Assembly: GCA_019307065.1 (NCBI GenBank) | Contig: JAFDKH010000020.1 | Location: 44,226 to 108,225 of the forward strand | Origin: Deltaproteobacteria bacterium | Lineage (GTDB): Bacteria > Myxococcota > B64-G9 | Direction of reading: 5' to 3' | Length of the DNA: 64,000 nt | Shown here: piece by piece, positions 20,421 through 29,809 of the stretch | Numbering within the stretch: position 1 is the stretch's first letter | Layout of the letters: every line of letters starts with the position of its first letter | The notes under the pieces: generated by a model | What the model was told of the DNA's origin: nothing | Database searches by the model: none | Seen by the model: only the letters and a program-made list of their open reading frames with translations | Made by a program: the position numbers and the translations under genes

Positions 20421-21158
20421 CTAGGCCGATTTGGCCGCAGAGACTTCCCTCTGTGACCCGAAGTTTATTCCGTGGTTATGGATTACAACCGGCATATTCG
20501 GCAGAACCTCGTTACGGGCCTCGATTACAGCCTGGCCGATTCCGCCACAACAGGGGACCTCCATCCGCAAGACCGTAATGCTGGTTGGCTGAGCCTCGGC
20601 AAAAATTTGTTTGAGTTTTTCTTTGTAGAAATCAAGATTGTCCAGCTTGGGACAACCAACCACAACGGCGCGGCCGGCCAGATAACGTGAGTGAAAATCA
20701 GGCACACAGAAAGGTACGCAGTCGGCACAAATCAGCAGGTCGGCTTGTTTCAAAAACGGTGCCCCCGGTGGAACCAACATCAGTTGAACCGGCCAATGAC
20801 TCAGCGCTGATTGACCTGACACCGGTGCAGGGCCGGGCCCAGCCTGGGGGCCAAACGATTGCAGGGCCGAACCAGGACAACCGCAAGGAATTTCCACTGG
20901 CGGGCGCGTCTCATTTTTCTCGGCCAGATACTTCTCGACCGCCGCTTCGTCAAAGTTATCGGCCTCACGCTCCTCTAAGCTGATAGCGCCCTGCGGACAC
21001 TCCCCAAGGCAAGCTCCCAACCCGTCACAGTATACTTCACTGACAAGTTTTGCTTTGCCATCAATCACCTGGATGGCCCCTTCGGCACAAGACGGCACGC
21101 ACTCTCCACAGCCATCACACAGGTCTTCATCAATCTTCACTATTTTCCTAAGTGTCAT
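20421..21158 (-). CDS. 4Fe-4S ferredoxin-domain iron-sulfur protein
   Basis: CDGCGECVPSCAEGAIQ and CDGLGACLGECPQGAIS plus Cys-rich C-terminal domain. Confidence 0.8.
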   Translation of the reverse strand: MTLRKIVKIDEDLCDGCGECVPSCAEGAIQVIDGKAKLVSEVYCDGLGACLGECPQGAISLEEREADNFDEAAVEKYLAEKNETRPPVEIPCGCPGSALQSFGPQAGPGPAPVSGQSALSHWPVQLMLVPPGAPFLKQADLLICADCVPFCVPDFHSRYLAGRAVVVGCPKLDNLDFYKEKLKQIFAEAQPTSITVLRMEVPCCGGIGQAVIEARNEVLPNMPVVIHNHGINFGSQREVSAAKSA

Positions 21159-21191
21159 CAGACTCCTCCTGACTCAATTGTTCGGTAATAT

Positions 21192-21638
21192 TCAGGCCGA
21201 CGGCTCAAACCAGGTCTGGATAGTTTCATACAACCTGTCACGCACGGCCCTGAATACGGTCGTTTCATTCTGGTGATTACCGGCCGGGTCTTCAAGCGCT
21301 AGGTGGTATTTCTGAGCTTGGGTTGATATGACCGGACAAGACTCTTCGGCACACAAGGTCACGGCGATATCGATATCTTCCAATGGAACTGCATCAAGTC
21401 CTTTTGAGGTCTGGGACGAGATATCAATACCGATCTCAGCCATCACCTCAACCGCCAGGGGGTGAACACTTCCCGAGGGCTGGCTGCCAGCAGAAAACAC
21501 GCTGACAGACTCAGGCGCCAGCCGGCGAGCGATGCCCTCGGCCATCTGGCTGCGGGCCGAGTTCTCGACGCATACAAATAAGAGCTTTGAGCTGGCATTT
21601 GCTAGAGTAAAATCGATATGTGTTTTTTTCGATTCCAT
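21192..21638 (-). CDS. arsC: Arsenate reductase / LMW protein tyrosine phosphatase-family protein
   Basis: LLFVCVENSARSQMAEGIAR P-loop CX5R; VTLCAEESCPV. Confidence 0.85.
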   Translation of the reverse strand: MESKKTHIDFTLANASSKLLFVCVENSARSQMAEGIARRLAPESVSVFSAGSQPSGSVHPLAVEVMAEIGIDISSQTSKGLDAVPLEDIDIAVTLCAEESCPVISTQAQKYHLALEDPAGNHQNETTVFRAVRDRLYETIQTWFEPSA

Positions 21639-21770
21639 TTGCCAAATATAGCTGCAAGGAGCGTGCCTATAAAATCCACAAGCTTGTGCTAACCAACATA
21701 CTGATTTATGGCGACAATATTGTGATCAGGATTTGTTGTTCTGATGAGCCGGAAATTATTGATGCAAATA

Positions 21771-21804
21771 TGTCTCAAATAGATATTTTTGAGACACTGA
21801 GACG
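21771..21804. promoter_or_regulatory. TGTCTCA-N12-TGAGACA-C-TGAGACG element cluster
   Basis: Three copies of the heptamer recurring upstream of sigma54 promoters elsewhere in the window. Confidence 0.45.
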
Positions 21805-21847
21805 ATCGGCTAACTGTGTTTGTCTTTTTATTTCAGCAAGATACGAA

Positions 21848-21862
21848 TGGAATGTTTATTGC
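21848..21862 (+). promoter_or_regulatory. Weak sigma54-like promoter TGGAAT-N5-TTGC
   Basis: GG/GC dinucleotides at correct spacing; downstream of the TGTCTCA cluster. Confidence 0.3.
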
Positions 21863-21912
21863 ATTTGACTCGCTAGGTGGACTAGATAAATAAAAATATT
21901 GAGGAAACTCAA

Positions 21913-22731
21913 TTGGAACTGACCGGCTACGCCCGCGAAGAAGTTGTCGGTTCTCGCTGCTCAGACAACATATTGGTGCACGTCGATCACCAGGGCAACA
22001 GCCTGTGTGCAAGCGGCTGCCCATTAGCTGCCACCATGTCAGATGGAAAAAACCGCGAAACACAAGTCTTCATGAGTCACAAAGATGGACATCGCGTTTT
22101 GGTTTCTGTCCGCACAACCCCGCTTCACGATTCAGAAGGTCGTATAATTGGTGCTGTTGAAATTTTCAGAGATTTATCGCATCAGGAGGCTATGTACAAA
22201 AAGATGAAGCAACTTGAAAATTTGGCCTTGCTGGACCCTCTGACTCGCTTGGCCAATCGGCGCCATATCGAAACCAGCTTGCAATCCAGGCTCGAAGAGT
22301 TGACAAGGTACGGCTGGCCGTTCGGTGTTCTATTCATCGATATTGATCATTTCAAAGAGATCAACGACAGCAATGGTCATAATGTCGGCGACAAAGTCTT
22401 GAAACTTGTGTCTTTAACATTATTGAACAGCCTCAGGCCTTTTGACTTCCTGGGCCGCTGGGGCGGTGAGGAGTTCGTAGCGATTGTAGTCAACGTAGAC
22501 AAAAGAAAACTAACCTACATTGCAGACCGGGCTCGCAGCCTGATTGAGCAATCTACTCTCAAGCTTGGTGATTTATCGATACCGGTTACGGTCTCGATTG
22601 GCGCTACCCTGGCAAAAGCAGGCGACACGACCGAAAGCCTTCTGAACCGGGCTGACGCGTTGATGTATCGCGCCAAGGCACACGGGCGCAACCAGGTAAC
22701 TGCAGATTATCATCCAATAAAAAGTCACTAG
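21913..22731 (+). CDS. PAS-GGDEF diguanylate cyclase (PAS N-terminus appears truncated)
   Basis: RCSDNILVHVD...CASGCPLA PAS; GRWGGEEF GGDEF motif; TTG start with GAGGA 7 nt upstream. Confidence 0.85.
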   Translation: MELTGYAREEVVGSRCSDNILVHVDHQGNSLCASGCPLAATMSDGKNRETQVFMSHKDGHRVLVSVRTTPLHDSEGRIIGAVEIFRDLSHQEAMYKKMKQLENLALLDPLTRLANRRHIETSLQSRLEELTRYGWPFGVLFIDIDHFKEINDSNGHNVGDKVLKLVSLTLLNSLRPFDFLGRWGGEEFVAIVVNVDKRKLTYIADRARSLIEQSTLKLGDLSIPVTVSIGATLAKAGDTTESLLNRADALMYRAKAHGRNQVTADYHPIKSH

Positions 22732-22741
22732 CAACTTCGAC

Positions 22742-22790
22742 TTGACATAGCATTCTCACTATGTAGTAATATCACTATATCTACATAAGT
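22742..22790 (+). promoter_or_regulatory. sigma70-like promoter (TTGACA) overlapping inverted repeat ACTATGTAG...CTACATAAGT
   Basis: TTGACA at 22742; inverted arms 22758-22766 and 22781-22790 just before the arsR-type gene. Confidence 0.55.
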
Positions 22791-22804
22791 GGAGATTGGT
22801 GAGA

Positions 22805-23143
22805 ATGAGCAAGCTCAATAAAAATCAAAAAAACTGTAATGAAGCGGCCGAACTGCTCAAGGCAATCGCACACCCGCTACGCCTGCGCATCGTCGCCATT
22901 CTTTGCGAACATGACGAACACGTCAACGGATTAGCCAAGCGGCTAGGCACCAACCAGTCTATCGTATCCCAACAGTTGCGCATCCTGCGTATGCGTGGCC
23001 TGGTGGCCGCTACGCGCCGGAATGGTTTCTCAAACTACAAATTGACCGAGCCGCATTTGAGAAAAATGGTCAGCTGTTTAGAGGACTGTTTGGCTAACCG
23101 AGCCAAAAACGAGCCTGAAGCAAATGGAGATACTCACAAATGA
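22805..23143 (+). CDS. ArsR-family winged-helix regulator
   Basis: AIAHPLRLRIVAILCEHDEHVNGLAKRLGTNQSIVSQQLRILRMRGLV. Confidence 0.9.
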   Translation: MSKLNKNQKNCNEAAELLKAIAHPLRLRIVAILCEHDEHVNGLAKRLGTNQSIVSQQLRILRMRGLVAATRRNGFSNYKLTEPHLRKMVSCLEDCLANRAKNEPEANGDTHK

Positions 23144-24600
23144 TAGGGCGCAAAACAATCATTATGGTCGCTGTCATTATTATATTTTTTGCAGTGCCTG
23201 TAGTTTTCTGGGCGCAGACAAGATCTGAACCAAGAGATGATCCCTGGTCCAAAGTTGAAAAGAAACCGAGTAAAACGAATCATTCGAACTTGTTTGAAGC
23301 TACCGAGTTCAAGGACGGCCCCGCAGTTACCAAAGCTTGTCTGAAGTGTCACCCCGGGAGTGCTAAGGAAATAATGCAGACTTCCCACTGGACCTAGTTG
23401 GGTGACGAAGTCGTCGTACCCGGCCATGCCAAACCTCAACGGCTAGGCAAGAAGAACCTGATCAACAACTTTTGTATAAGCATCGAAAGTAATTGGCCCC
23501 AGTGCACATCATGTCACGCCGGTTACGGATGGAAAGATGCCAGTTTCGATTTCAACAAGGAAGAAAATGTAGATTGCCTCACCTGTCACGACCAGTCAGG
23601 TGGCTACTCAAAATCACTCAACGGTCTTCCGGCCAAAGGAGTCGATCTTTTAGCAGCCGCCAAAAGCGTTGGGCTGCCAACCAGAGACAACTGTGGCTGG
23701 TGTCATTTCAATGGAGGCGGAGGCGATGCCGTCAAGCACGGCGACCTGGATGGATCGTTGGCCAAACCCGCAGAACGAATCGATGTTCACATGGGCCGCC
23801 ACGATTTTCAGTGCATCGACTGTCATCGGACCAAGCAACACGTCATTAGCGGCAAGATGATGTCGGTCAGTATCGACAATCTTGATGAAATCAAATGTAG
23901 CGACTGCCATTCGATCGCGCCTCACACCAGTACCCGCCTCAACACTCATGTAGATTCATTGGCTTGCCAGAGCTGTCATTTACCGTTGATGGCCAAGAAA
24001 GAAGCGACAAAAATGGCCTGGGACTGGTCTACCGCCGGCCAGGACATCGACATAAAAGATCCACACAAATACCTAAAAATAAAAGGCAGCTTCATCTATG
24101 CCAAGAATGTCGTTCCCGAATATTACTGGTTCAATGGCAAATCCAAGCGATACCTAAAAGGCGATAAAATCGACCCTGATTCGGTTACGCACATCAACTA
24201 CCCCATGGGCGACGTCACCGATCCGGCCGCACGGATTTGGCCCTTCAAAATACACCGCGCCAAACAGCCCTACGATCAAAAGCACAAATACCTGATCATT
24301 CCCAAGACAGTCGGACCGGGCGGCTACTGGACTGAGTTCGACTGGGACTTAGCAGCCAAACTCGGAGCAAAAGAATCCGGCTTGGCTTTCAGCTCAGAAC
24401 TCGGTTTCGCCGAAACCGATATGTTCTGGATGCTGACCCACATGATCTCGCCCAAAGAGAAAGCCCTGCAGTGCGTTGATTGTCATCGGCCCAACGGCCG
24501 CCTGGATTGGAGTTCTTTAGGATATGAAGGCGACCCGGCGATTATCGGAGGGCGCTGGACCAGGCGCCTGGCCAGTAAGCGTGAGGGGGCTGTCCAATGA
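23140..24600 (+). pseudogene. Tetrathionate reductase-family octaheme c-type cytochrome interrupted by in-frame TAG at 23395-23397 (or recoded)
   Basis: ORFs 23140-23397 and 23398-24600 are contiguous in one frame; 1 + 7 CxxCH motifs = 8; HWT*LGDEVVVPGHAKPQRLGKKNLINNFCI. Confidence 0.85.
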
Positions 24601-26729
24601 AAACTCAGCGCTTACTAGCAGTATTTTGCTCAATAGTCCTTTTGTCATTTGGCTGGTCTGATGTATCGGCCGACGAATCGCCGACAGGTTCAGCATTCCC
24701 CAAACTGACTCTCAGACAACTCGAACAAAAACCCAGGCAGGATGAAAAAAGTATCCACCCGCCTATTCGCTTTCTCGACGCAACCGGCCAGACAGTTTTA
24801 CAAAACGACTCTCCGGTTTCGTTGACCAAGACTTGTGGGGTCTGCCACGACACTAACTACATTGCTCAACACAATTATCACTCGATGGTCGGGTTCGATG
24901 AAACCGATCAACCTGGCAACACTCCCAGCGGCCGGGCCTGGGATACAAGCCCCGGCATGTTCGGCCGGTTCAATCCGTTGATATATAGATATCTGTCTCC
25001 AAAAGGCGATCAAAAACTAGACTTGGGCACGGCCGATTGGATCAAGGTCATGGGACCGCGCCATGTCGGCGGGGGTCCGGCGACCACAAGCCGCTACTCT
25101 GACCAACCGCTTGCCAATCGTGAAGAGTCCAACAGCGTCGATCCGGAAACGCATGTCAGCGATCCGGTAACCGGCAAGCCGGTGCTCTGGGACTGGACCA
25201 AATCAGGAACTGTCGAGTTGAACTGCCTGCTGTGTCATATAATCAATCCCAACAACCGTGCCAGGATCGAAGAGATTAAAAAGGGGAATTTTAGCTGGGC
25301 TTCGACCGCCAGCCTGCTTGGCACGGGCATAGTGGAGAGGTCAGCCGAGGATGGCTGGCAATGGAACAAGACAGCCTTCGACGAGGATGGCTGCCCCAAA
25401 CCGGCCACCCTCAGAGTCACCAGCCCTCAAAACGCTAATTGCCGCTTGTGTCATGGCCGAGCCTGTCGTTGTACCGATCGAGTTCTGTTCGAAAACTCGC
25501 TGGATAATTGGGCGGTCGAAACAACCGGCGAAATATTTTCTGCTGAACAAGTATCAGAATCGGCCATGAATTTTGAAAACAAAGAGAACCTTACGACACC
25601 CTGGGATGTGCATGCCGGCCGAATGCTCAAATGTTCCAATTGCCATTACTCGATGAACAATCCAAACTACAAATCCGCCGAAACTGTCGTCACCAAGCCG
25701 CGCCACTTGCGCTTTGATGCCCGGACACTTTCCACTAACGACTATCTGCTCAAACCGGATCACAACCTGGCCAAGGGCCACAGCACTCAGGGAACAGTTG
25801 CCAGTCGCTTCGACGGCAACATGCGTAATTGCATAGATTGCCACGCTGCCGAGGCCATCCACGAATTCTTGCCATATAAGAAAGTTCACTTCGCCAAGCT
25901 GAGTTGTCAAGCTTGTCATATACCCAGATCTTACGCACCCAGCCGCAGGGCAACTGATTGGACGGTCATAACACCTGAAGGCAATCCGCTGATCGAGCAC
26001 CGCGGGGTTAGCGGCGCAATCAACGATCCGGCATCCATCATCAAGGGCTTCAAGCCGGTTTTGTTGATGCAAAAGCGAGGCAGTCTAGGGACCAAACTCA
26101 GCCCGCACAACCTGATAACTTCCTGGTTCTGGGTTGAGGGTCAACCCGAACATCCTGTTCGCTTGTTTGATTTGAAAAAGGCCTACCTGACCGAAGACGG
26201 AACCTATCACCCGGATGTAATCGCAGCCCTCGATCGCAACAATGATGGAAAACTGACGGTTGACGAGCTTCGGCTCGACAATCCGGCTAAAGTTGCTGCA
26301 ATTGCCAAACGTCTCAGAAGTGTCTTAGTCGATAATCCCAGAATCACAGGAGAGATTCAGCCCTATACACTCAGCCATGGAATAGTTAGCGGCAAAAACG
26401 CTTTAAAGGATTGCTTGAGCTGTCATAGCTTTCAATCTCGAGTAATCGCTGATATCGAACTCGCCAGTTATATCCCGGGCGGGGTTATGCCTAAACTTGT
26501 CAGTGATTCGCGAACATTTCTGCATGGCAATCTCTTCCAGAATACAGCCAGCCAGGCACTTGTTTATCACCCGACAATCGATCCTGAAGAAGTCTACATC
26601 CACGGTACCAGCCATTTGCAGTGGCTGGACATTATCGGGATCCTCCTTTTGGGCGGCACGCTCTTGTTCATTTTTGCCCATGCCAGCCTGAGAATCATCA
26701 CCTCTCGCAGAAGAAAAAAGGTGAGCTGA
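24597..26729 (+). CDS. Heptaheme c-type cytochrome with C-terminal membrane anchor
   Basis: Seven CxxCH motifs (CGVCH, CLLCH, CRLCH, CSNCH, CIDCH, CQACH, CLSCH); N-terminal signal and C-terminal TM. Confidence 0.85.
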   Translation: MKTQRLLAVFCSIVLLSFGWSDVSADESPTGSAFPKLTLRQLEQKPRQDEKSIHPPIRFLDATGQTVLQNDSPVSLTKTCGVCHDTNYIAQHNYHSMVGFDETDQPGNTPSGRAWDTSPGMFGRFNPLIYRYLSPKGDQKLDLGTADWIKVMGPRHVGGGPATTSRYSDQPLANREESNSVDPETHVSDPVTGKPVLWDWTKSGTVELNCLLCHIINPNNRARIEEIKKGNFSWASTASLLGTGIVERSAEDGWQWNKTAFDEDGCPKPATLRVTSPQNANCRLCHGRACRCTDRVLFENSLDNWAVETTGEIFSAEQVSESAMNFENKENLTTPWDVHAGRMLKCSNCHYSMNNPNYKSAETVVTKPRHLRFDARTLSTNDYLLKPDHNLAKGHSTQGTVASRFDGNMRNCIDCHAAEAIHEFLPYKKVHFAKLSCQACHIPRSYAPSRRATDWTVITPEGNPLIEHRGVSGAINDPASIIKGFKPVLLMQKRGSLGTKLSPHNLITSWFWVEGQPEHPVRLFDLKKAYLTEDGTYHPDVIAALDRNNDGKLTVDELRLDNPAKVAAIAKRLRSVLVDNPRITGEIQPYTLSHGIVSGKNALKDCLSCHSFQSRVIADIELASYIPGGVMPKLVSDSRTFLHGNLFQNTASQALVYHPTIDPEEVYIHGTSHLQWLDIIGILLLGGTLLFIFAHASLRIITSRRRKKVS

Positions 26730-26730
26730 A

Positions 26731-27366
26731 ATGAAAAAGAAAGTCCTCTTTTACTCGCTCTACGAACGAATTTGGCATTGGCTGCAGGCACTCTTGGTTA
26801 TAGTCTTACTGATTACCGGCTTCGAAATCAGTTATGCCTCTTATTTCTCTGTTTCCGGTTTCAAGACAGCCGTGCTGGTTCACAATATTGTCGGGATCTT
26901 TCTCGTCTTGAACGCTTTTCTCGCGCTTTTTTACAATATTGCCGGCGGGCTGATCCACAGGTACATTCCCGCCATCGAGGAAATCTTTTCACTCGGGTTC
27001 AAGCATGTAAGCTATTACATCTTCGGCATCTTCAAGGGCCTGCCCCACCCCTTCGACAAGACTCCCGAGAAGAGACTCCTGCCGCTCCAGAAAATCACCT
27101 ATTTCGTGATCCTGAATCTGATTTTACCGGTGATGATCGTAACCGGCCTGCTCAAATACAGTGCCGATATTTTTCCTCAACTGGTCGAAATGTTTGGCGG
27201 ACTCAGTGTGCTGGGCCCGATTCACAGGTTCGGGGCTTGGTTATTTGCCGCATTTCTTGTTTTGCACGTGTACATGATCACGACCGGACATACTCCCCTG
27301 GCAAACCTGATTTCTATGATCACCGGCTACGACTATGTCAGCTCCCCAAGCGAGGAGGACAATTAA
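26731..27366 (+). CDS. Cytochrome b561/thiosulfate-reductase-type di-heme membrane subunit
   Basis: RIWHWLQALLVIVLLITGFEI; four TM helices with conserved His. Confidence 0.85.
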   Translation: MKKKVLFYSLYERIWHWLQALLVIVLLITGFEISYASYFSVSGFKTAVLVHNIVGIFLVLNAFLALFYNIAGGLIHRYIPAIEEIFSLGFKHVSYYIFGIFKGLPHPFDKTPEKRLLPLQKITYFVILNLILPVMIVTGLLKYSADIFPQLVEMFGGLSVLGPIHRFGAWLFAAFLVLHVYMITTGHTPLANLISMITGYDYVSSPSEEDN

Positions 27367-27367
27367 C

Positions 27368-27886
27368 ATGGAAAAAACAAGGAAACCGTACATGAACCCA
27401 TATGGCGCAGGCATCTTCCTGGGTGTGGTTCTGTTCGCCTCCTTCATTTTGTTTGGACACGGCCTGGGCGCTTCAGGCGGGGTCGCCAAACTGACCAGTG
27501 CGGCGGTTGATCTTGTAGCTCCGGGCCACACCGAGCGCAACGCCTATCTGGTCGGCTTGTTGCGTAATAGCGACAACCCGTTGGATAACTGGCTCGTTTT
27601 TGAGATCCTGGGAATCCTGCTCGGTGGGTTTGTATCGGGACTATTTGCCGGCCGGGTCCGTCTTGAAACCTTCAAAGGGCCGCAGATAGGCAAGCACAAG
27701 CGTTGGTTGTTGGCTGTGATCGGCGGAACAATCGCTGGGTACGGCGTGCGCCTGGCTCGCGGGTGTACTTCCAGCCAGGCTCTTTCGGGCGGCGCAGTCC
27801 TTTCCGCCGGAAGCTGGGCTTTCATGTTCGCTGTATTCGGCGGGGCTTACATGGCTGCATATTTCGTAAGAAAGCAATGGAACTAA
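27368..27886 (+). CDS. YeeE/YedE family (thiosulfate/sulfur transport) half-protein
   Basis: GYGVRLARGCTSSQALSGGAVLSAGSW. Confidence 0.85.
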   Translation: MEKTRKPYMNPYGAGIFLGVVLFASFILFGHGLGASGGVAKLTSAAVDLVAPGHTERNAYLVGLLRNSDNPLDNWLVFEILGILLGGFVSGLFAGRVRLETFKGPQIGKHKRWLLAVIGGTIAGYGVRLARGCTSSQALSGGAVLSAGSWAFMFAVFGGAYMAAYFVRKQWN

Positions 27887-27896
27887 GGAGGTAAAC

Positions 27897-28505
27897 GTGG
27901 CACCTATCGATATCGGCGGCTCGCTGGGTCATTTCTGGTTGAACATATTCTATGTCATAACCGGGTTCGGGTTCGGGTTCGCCCTGGAACGAGCCGGTTT
28001 CGGCGACTCCCGCAAATTGGCAGCCCAATTCTACTTAAAAGACATGCGTGTGATGAAAGTCATGTTCACTGCCATTCTGACTGCCATGCTGCTTATTTTC
28101 TGGGCTGGAGCTCTGGGATTCATGGACTACAGCGCAATCTTCATCAATCCGACTCACTTATGGCCCGGGATCATCGGCGGCTTAATTTTTGGTGTGGGTT
28201 TCGTCGTCGGAGGGTATTGCCCAGGAACAGCCCTGGTCTCCGTATCCACTTTGAAAATCGACGGCCTGTTTTTTGTGGTCGGCCTGGGTATCGGGATGTT
28301 CGTCTTTGGCGAGACGATCGATCCTCTCAGGGTTTTCTGGGAAACATCCGGATACTATGGAGAAGTAACCCTTCAGGATGTTCTCGGGATCGGAGCCGGG
28401 CTAGTCGTATTTGCGGTTGTCTTGATGGCCCTGGGTATGTTTTGGGGCGCAGAGAAAACAGAAGCCTATTTCAAATCAAAAGACAAGAAAGAGGTCATCC
28501 AATGA
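27897..28505 (+). CDS. YeeE/YedE family half-protein
   Basis: GFGFGFALERAGFGDSRKLAAQFYLKDMRVMKVMFTAI; GYCPGTAL. Confidence 0.85.
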   Translation: MAPIDIGGSLGHFWLNIFYVITGFGFGFALERAGFGDSRKLAAQFYLKDMRVMKVMFTAILTAMLLIFWAGALGFMDYSAIFINPTHLWPGIIGGLIFGVGFVVGGYCPGTALVSVSTLKIDGLFFVVGLGIGMFVFGETIDPLRVFWETSGYYGEVTLQDVLGIGAGLVVFAVVLMALGMFWGAEKTEAYFKSKDKKEVIQ

Positions 28506-29122
28506 CTTTCAAGCTGGCCGGGGCCTTGACCGCCGTAATTGCCGGGGTCGGTCTTCTGTTTTTCAGTCAACCGAGCTTAGACGACCGGCTCGAACGAGAC
28601 CTTGAGCGCCTAAACGCAAAACTGAATGCTCGTCAAGTTCAAATCGATCCGGCTGAGCTGTTGGATATAATCAATGACAACAACATTGCCGTAAGAGTTC
28701 TGGATGTCAGGGATGAAGCCGATTTCAATCTCTTTCACATAATCGATTCCACGCGTATTACTATCGGCCAGATATACGATCCCGTTTGGGTTAAATCTTT
28801 GCCTCAAAGTTCGGTTATTGTGCTCGTCTCCAACGACGAGACCAGGGCCGGCCAGGCTTGGAAACTGTTGACAGTTCAAAAAGTACCCAACCTTTATCTG
28901 CTGGCCGGCGGAACCAACGCCTGGATCGACATCTTCGACAGCAATGCAAAACCGTCAACCGACCCGGTCGCAGAAGATGCCATCCGTTACATATTTTCTG
29001 CAGCCCTGGGCGACAGGCACCCGGCCGCAAACCCTGATCCACATAAAGCCGCCCGGCGAAAGTACAAAAAAATTGTCAAGAACATCGGTGGCAAAGTCAG
29101 AAAAGGCGGTGGCTGCGGTTGA
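28502..29122 (+). CDS. Rhodanese-domain protein lacking the catalytic Cys
   Basis: VLDVRDEADFNLFHI; active-site loop reads IVLVSNDETRAGQAWKLL; overlaps the previous stop (ATGA). Confidence 0.75.
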   Translation: MTFKLAGALTAVIAGVGLLFFSQPSLDDRLERDLERLNAKLNARQVQIDPAELLDIINDNNIAVRVLDVRDEADFNLFHIIDSTRITIGQIYDPVWVKSLPQSSVIVLVSNDETRAGQAWKLLTVQKVPNLYLLAGGTNAWIDIFDSNAKPSTDPVAEDAIRYIFSAALGDRHPAANPDPHKAARRKYKKIVKNIGGKVRKGGGCG

Positions 29123-29184
29123 ACCCTTTCTGCCAATCGTGAGGAAAAACGATTACACCTTAAAAGCGTATCGGAGGATCGGAA

Positions 29185-29685
29185 ATGACTGCTTCTAAAT
29201 CAGAAGAGAACTTGAAAACAGCATTCATCGGTGAATCTAAAGCCTGCCTGCGGCTTTTAGGCTACGCCGAGAAGGCAGAGCAAGAGGGCTATAGCCAGAT
29301 GGCGCGGCTATTCAGGGCCATTAGCGCGGCCGAGAAAGTGCATGCTTTGAAGCACCTGAGACTGCTCAAAGTTATCAAGTCGACAGAAGAGAACCTGAAG
29401 ACAAGCTTCGAATCGGAGATATCAGTCAGCGAAAATATCTACCCCGGTTTCATCCAGGTGGCCGAGGAGGAAGGCAACAAGGCCGCGCTAATCAGCTTCA
29501 GCCACGCACGCGACGCCGAGGAGGTCCACGCTAAACTATACAAGAACGCCATCGATCACATGATCGAGGAGCGCGAAACCTCCTACCACGTCTGCCAGGT
29601 TTGTGGCTATGTAGTCGATGGCCAGCCGCCCGATAACTGTCCGGTCTGCAACGCCCCGCGTGACAAATTCATACAAGTCGATTAG
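29185..29685 (+). CDS. Rubrerythrin
   Basis: Ferritin-like diiron motifs and C-terminal CQVCGYVVDGQPPDNCPVCNAPRDKF rubredoxin domain. Confidence 0.95.
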   Translation: MTASKSEENLKTAFIGESKACLRLLGYAEKAEQEGYSQMARLFRAISAAEKVHALKHLRLLKVIKSTEENLKTSFESEISVSENIYPGFIQVAEEEGNKAALISFSHARDAEEVHAKLYKNAIDHMIEERETSYHVCQVCGYVVDGQPPDNCPVCNAPRDKFIQVD

Positions 29686-29718
29686 TCAAAATCTTCGACA
29701 AACCAGATCAACTTCTCC
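29680..29718. repeat. 39-bp direct repeat, copy 1
   Basis: GATTAGTCAAAATCTTCGACAAACCAGATCAACTTCTCC, identical to 31580-31618. Confidence 0.95.
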
Positions 29719-29809
29719 GCTGATTCATCGCGGCAAGAGCAACTATACAATCGTGTAGCGGCATGATAGATCTGGCCGTGTTTTGAAAAACCGACCGGGA
29801 GGAATCGTC

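Noticed and set aside
23395-23397. Pyrrolysine insertion at the TAG of the octaheme gene
   Set aside because: Context suggests an ancestral Trp (TGG); other genes in the window end normally at TAG; no pyl genes visible. Kept only as a test, not a claim
27961-27980. GGGTTC triplicate in the YeeE/YedE gene
   Set aside because: Short in-frame coding microrepeat (GFGFGF); no broader structure
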